From Liolophura sinensis (Eukaryota > Mollusca > Polyplacophora > Chitonida > Chitonidae), in contig NC_088300.1 of the NCBI RefSeq assembly GCF_032854445.1, positions 13,239,191 to 13,303,190 of the forward strand: DNA of 64,000 nt, written 5' to 3'. The notes beneath the pieces were generated by a model. That model did no database searches, was not told the DNA's origin, and worked only from the letters and a program-made list of their open reading frames with translations. Shown in pieces: positions 61,196 to 64,000 of this stretch. Position 1 is the stretch's first letter, and each line of letters begins with the position of its first letter. The translations under genes were made by a program, and so were the position numbers.

Positions 61196-61349
61196 ACCAT
61201 TGGGTGCACGAGTCGGGACAATGGGAGGGTGGGGTGTCATTGTTGGGTAGCTGTGGAGGGTTGCCAATTAGCCTGAAGCTACCTCTCTCGCTATTCACGT
61301 TAGTCTGAAAAACATGCATGTTGAAGAAATATCGCCTCGAAAAAAAAAA

Positions 61350-61386
61350 ACAAAACAAAAAACAAAAAACACACACACACGCACAC
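61350..61386. repeat. A-rich and CA-rich tract
   Basis: AAAAC-type runs lead into ACACACACACGCACACA. Low complexity; generates a spurious 79-codon minus frame. Confidence 0.9.
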
Positions 61387-61970
61387 AGAAGCAACTGAGT
61401 AATATAAATACCTTTATAAAAAGAAAACATTTCTCAAACTTGTTTATTATCAGAGACAGACTGTGCGCAATAAACCTACAGCTCGTGAAAGTTTTATGCT
61501 GAAAAACTCTGGAAGGCTATGTTTTCCTTGTCGCCCAAGCATAGTGATTCAGTCTGTCTCACTAACGTCATGTAGTTTTTCTCTGCCAGTCACACATTCA
61601 ATTTGTAGCTGGGGAGATGACGATTATGCTGGAACTGGATGGGAGGAAACCAGATAGTGTAACTGTCAATGATGCTGTTTTTTAACTGCGATATACATGT
61701 ATACAGTTCTCTCAACGCAGGAAAATATGAAATTTTCCATATTTAACACATATCAGATTATTTAAACGGTGTCTGGTGTTACAAATTGATGATAAATTCC
61801 GCTCCAAAATAAATGTTTGATGAGCTGAAAACTGAATACAAAACTAACGTAAGTTAATACAGTAACATGTCCATGAATGTAACGTAAAATAGTAGAGTGT
61901 GTTGTGGCGTACCGAGGGTTTTCGAGATATAAAATATACCAACAAACTATACCATTTAGGTCTTATTCAA

Positions 61971-62311
61971 AATACAGAACAACATTACATCAAATGTATG
62001 TATGTTTCTATAAAGTTTATATAAAATTATTATTACAGATCATATTAATACAAGGTTAAAGCGTACCTTTTGTTTTTGTTGCATAATCACGACACTGCAC
62101 TACACTTTAACGCGCTGTTAATCACTGTGTGATCGTATTAGGCGAATGACAGATGTATGAAACATCTTGTTCTGACAAAATACGTATTGGAGCGTTGTAT
62201 TAGAAATAGCTTTGGAAGCAGTGGCAAGAAAAGGTTACCACACTCTACACGCAGTAGATACAGCCTATACGTTTAAGAATGTATATTAGTAATATACAAA
62301 TGTGGAAGTGG

Positions 62312-62386
<75 letters not shown>

Positions 62387-63663
62387 AACCGGCAATTTAA
62401 ACCGGTTTTGTTGGTGTTTAATGGCTTTCATTAGGTTCAGGGTGACTATACCCCCAAAATTGCTAGGTGCTTGATTTAAATTTGGCTCCGTCTCCGTATA
62501 CGGCTGTGAAGTCTCGTTTGTGTACGTTGCTTTATATTAGGCGTATTATTAAATGATGAAGTATTATGCGCAGATCCTCATGAAGTTTTCATTAACAAAG
62601 ATAACGTAGTTATATGCTAAAGTTATCATATACGTAGGACTATTGTATATTGATTTAGGGAGGGGGGGAGTGACCACATGGTAATAATTCGGGGAGATAA
62701 CTGGTACACTACGCAGTAAAATGTGTACTTTATCTAAGAGTGACGCCCCTTCGTTCAACAAGTCAGGTCCATCAGCTACTCAGACCAACGTATAGAAGAG
62801 GTGACGGCGTTTTATCAAAAATTCTGCGGATGGGAATGATTGAATAAATGGTTATGGTTTACATCACATCGGCAATATTTCAACCATGTCGTGGCGAATG
62901 TGGAATCGAAGGTTGTAGTTCAGTTGTAGTAAAGCCCTCAAAAGTTTGCAAAATGCGAAATTTCCAGGTCAAAGCGCTTTCAGCACACATTCAACAAGTT
63001 TATCAAGTTTATGGAGATATATAAATTTTATATTTATTTGAGGACTTTCTTGAACACTCGATTTGAAAATAGTGATTGGTCAGTAACACACAAACAAGTT
63101 CTGTAAGAATGCTTCCGTGGTTTTAGCTCGTCGACTACAGCTGTGAAATAATTAATCAAAATCAAAAAGGATTCATAAAGTAAGGGTATTTATCGGGAAA
63201 AGAACACGATATGGTAAAATGTGTATTGTAAATTACAGTTAATTTTGTTTGAACATGAATTAGTGAAAGTTGAATATGTGCACTATTACGTTGTCTATTA
63301 TGTTTGCCAGTTACTAGTTACTCCAGATGTGAATGTTTCCTGTATAGACGATTTTCATCAGTTATGAGATATTGTTCAATAATATAATGCATAGGCCTAT
63401 TACAAGTGAAAGCGTCTAGAACATCATACATTAATGGGACTATTGTTATCCAGTCTGGGTGTTGTTACTACTGGGTGTTGTTAATTTTATGCAGAAATGT
63501 ATATCTAAATATGTAAGCAAGTATTGTATTTTTTCTTCATTCGTAGATCAGTAAATCTAATGAACTGGAAAAAAGTACCAATCTTCATTAATACCAATTA
63601 ATACCATGAATGAAACATGCATGCACCTTTCAAAAAAGGCAATAAAACTAGAAAAAAATTTTT
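61971..63663. other. No gene seen; one microsatellite
   Basis: AT-rich sequence after the D2 unit. Apart from the TA tract and the adjacent TTTAAACCGG doublet at about 62384-62407, I see no SINE, no duplicated block and no supportable ORF. Confidence 0.5.
62313..62383. repeat. (TA)n microsatellite
   Basis: About 35 TA units. Immediately followed by two copies of ATTTAAACCGG. Confidence 0.97.
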
Positions 63664-63868
63664 GGTTAGATTGCTAGCACAGAACACTGACTCAAAAGTC
63701 AGCTGACGTCTTCTCCGATCGTATATGGGAAGGTCAGCCAGCAGTCTGTCCATGGTCTTGAGTTTCCATGGGCTTTATACGCTGTGTCCTCCCACCGTAA
63801 TCATGGCCACCGTCGTATAAGTGAAATATTCTTGAGTACAGCGTAAAACAGCAGTCAGGTAAATAAAT
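63664..63868 (+). mobile_element. SINE family 1, internally deleted copy
   Basis: GGTTAGATTGCTAGCACAG is the tRNA-like head, followed after a deletion by GTCTTCTCCGATCGTATATG, CCTCCCACCGTAATCATGGC, CGTCGTATAAGTGAAATATT and CTTGAGTACAGCGTAAAACA with a short tail. The B-box segment is lost. No clear target duplication. Confidence 0.87.
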
Positions 63869-64000
63869 TACAATATGACGGTGAAGAGAAAGGACGACGG
63901 ATTAAAAACCTTTGAAGTGAACATGAAGTCAGCCACAAAAGAAGTTTTCCAGCGGTGTTCTAAAATATGTTTTAAAAAAATCAGCAACGTTAGTTCATGA

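Larger units (their letters stand above)
54380..61970. repeat. Tandem segmental duplication D2
   Basis: Second copy of D1 (see 46000-54370), about 0.8 kb shorter mainly because it lacks the D1 SINE cluster. It also has a shorter 57-bp array and a gap of about 110 bases at 61196 relative to 53708-53820. D2 carries its own SINE 2-like insertion at 54861. Blocks at 56040-56280 resemble C-unit starts (41500-41760), tying D to the older series. The 213-codon frame 58570-59211 runs through the minisatellite and is not supported as a gene. Confidence 0.85.

Overview
The window looks like non-coding DNA from a marine lophotrochozoan, most likely a mollusc. This is inferred from base composition, from several tRNA-derived SINE families whose tails read like TTGAGTACGGCGTAAAAC followed by AAATAAATAAAT, and from the complete absence of dense ORFs, Shine-Dalgarno sites or operons. 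I find no complete protein-coding gene. The longest open frames are short (213 codons at most), have no recognisable domain and mostly lie inside repeats or LTRs. The only recognisable coding remnant is a coiled-coil piece of a non-LTR retrotransposon ORF1 at about 6.6-6.9 kb. The best unassigned exon candidate is at 22801-23038.

The dominant structure is a ladder of degenerate tandem segmental duplications that fills most of the window. From left to right these are: an older 'U' series (about 0.36-3.9, 4.0-9.35, 9.4-14.9 and 14.7-17.8 kb, with stray pieces to about 20.5 kb); a 'C' series (about 25.9-30.5, 30.5-34.4, 34.4-36.1, 36.1-39.7 and 41.6-46.0 kb); an 'A' block at 39.7-41.6 kb that recurs at the head of the last two units; and a young pair, D1 (46.0-54.4 kb) and D2 (54.4-62.0 kb). 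Collinear blocks keep their order in each unit. One C module also appears at 11.6, 16.1 and 19.0 kb, so the U and C series share ancestry. Within this decayed background a few islands are almost unchanged between copies: 72/74 bases at 49510/59064, 56/57 at 53651/61140, and 157/173 without a gap at 38805/44222.

Mobile elements sit on top of this ladder and can be ordered in time. Three TG...CA solo LTRs (5157-6274 plus; 13848-14689 minus; 36194-36903 minus) each carry a TATA box and no internal region. SINE family 1 has about 17 copies, SINE family 2 has four and SINE family 3 has several. Many have exact target-site duplications, and sister units provide the empty sites. Other structures are a 484-bp foldback element at 21.3-21.75 kb, three minisatellites (28/84 bp, 35 bp and 57 bp), and TA, GA and C tracts.

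No pathway or operon logic can be drawn from this window. It reads as a gene desert, or the inside of a very large intron, that grew by repeated unequal exchange and retrotransposition. Percentages and block limits are from alignment by eye; boundaries of duplicated units are good to roughly 50-200 bases.
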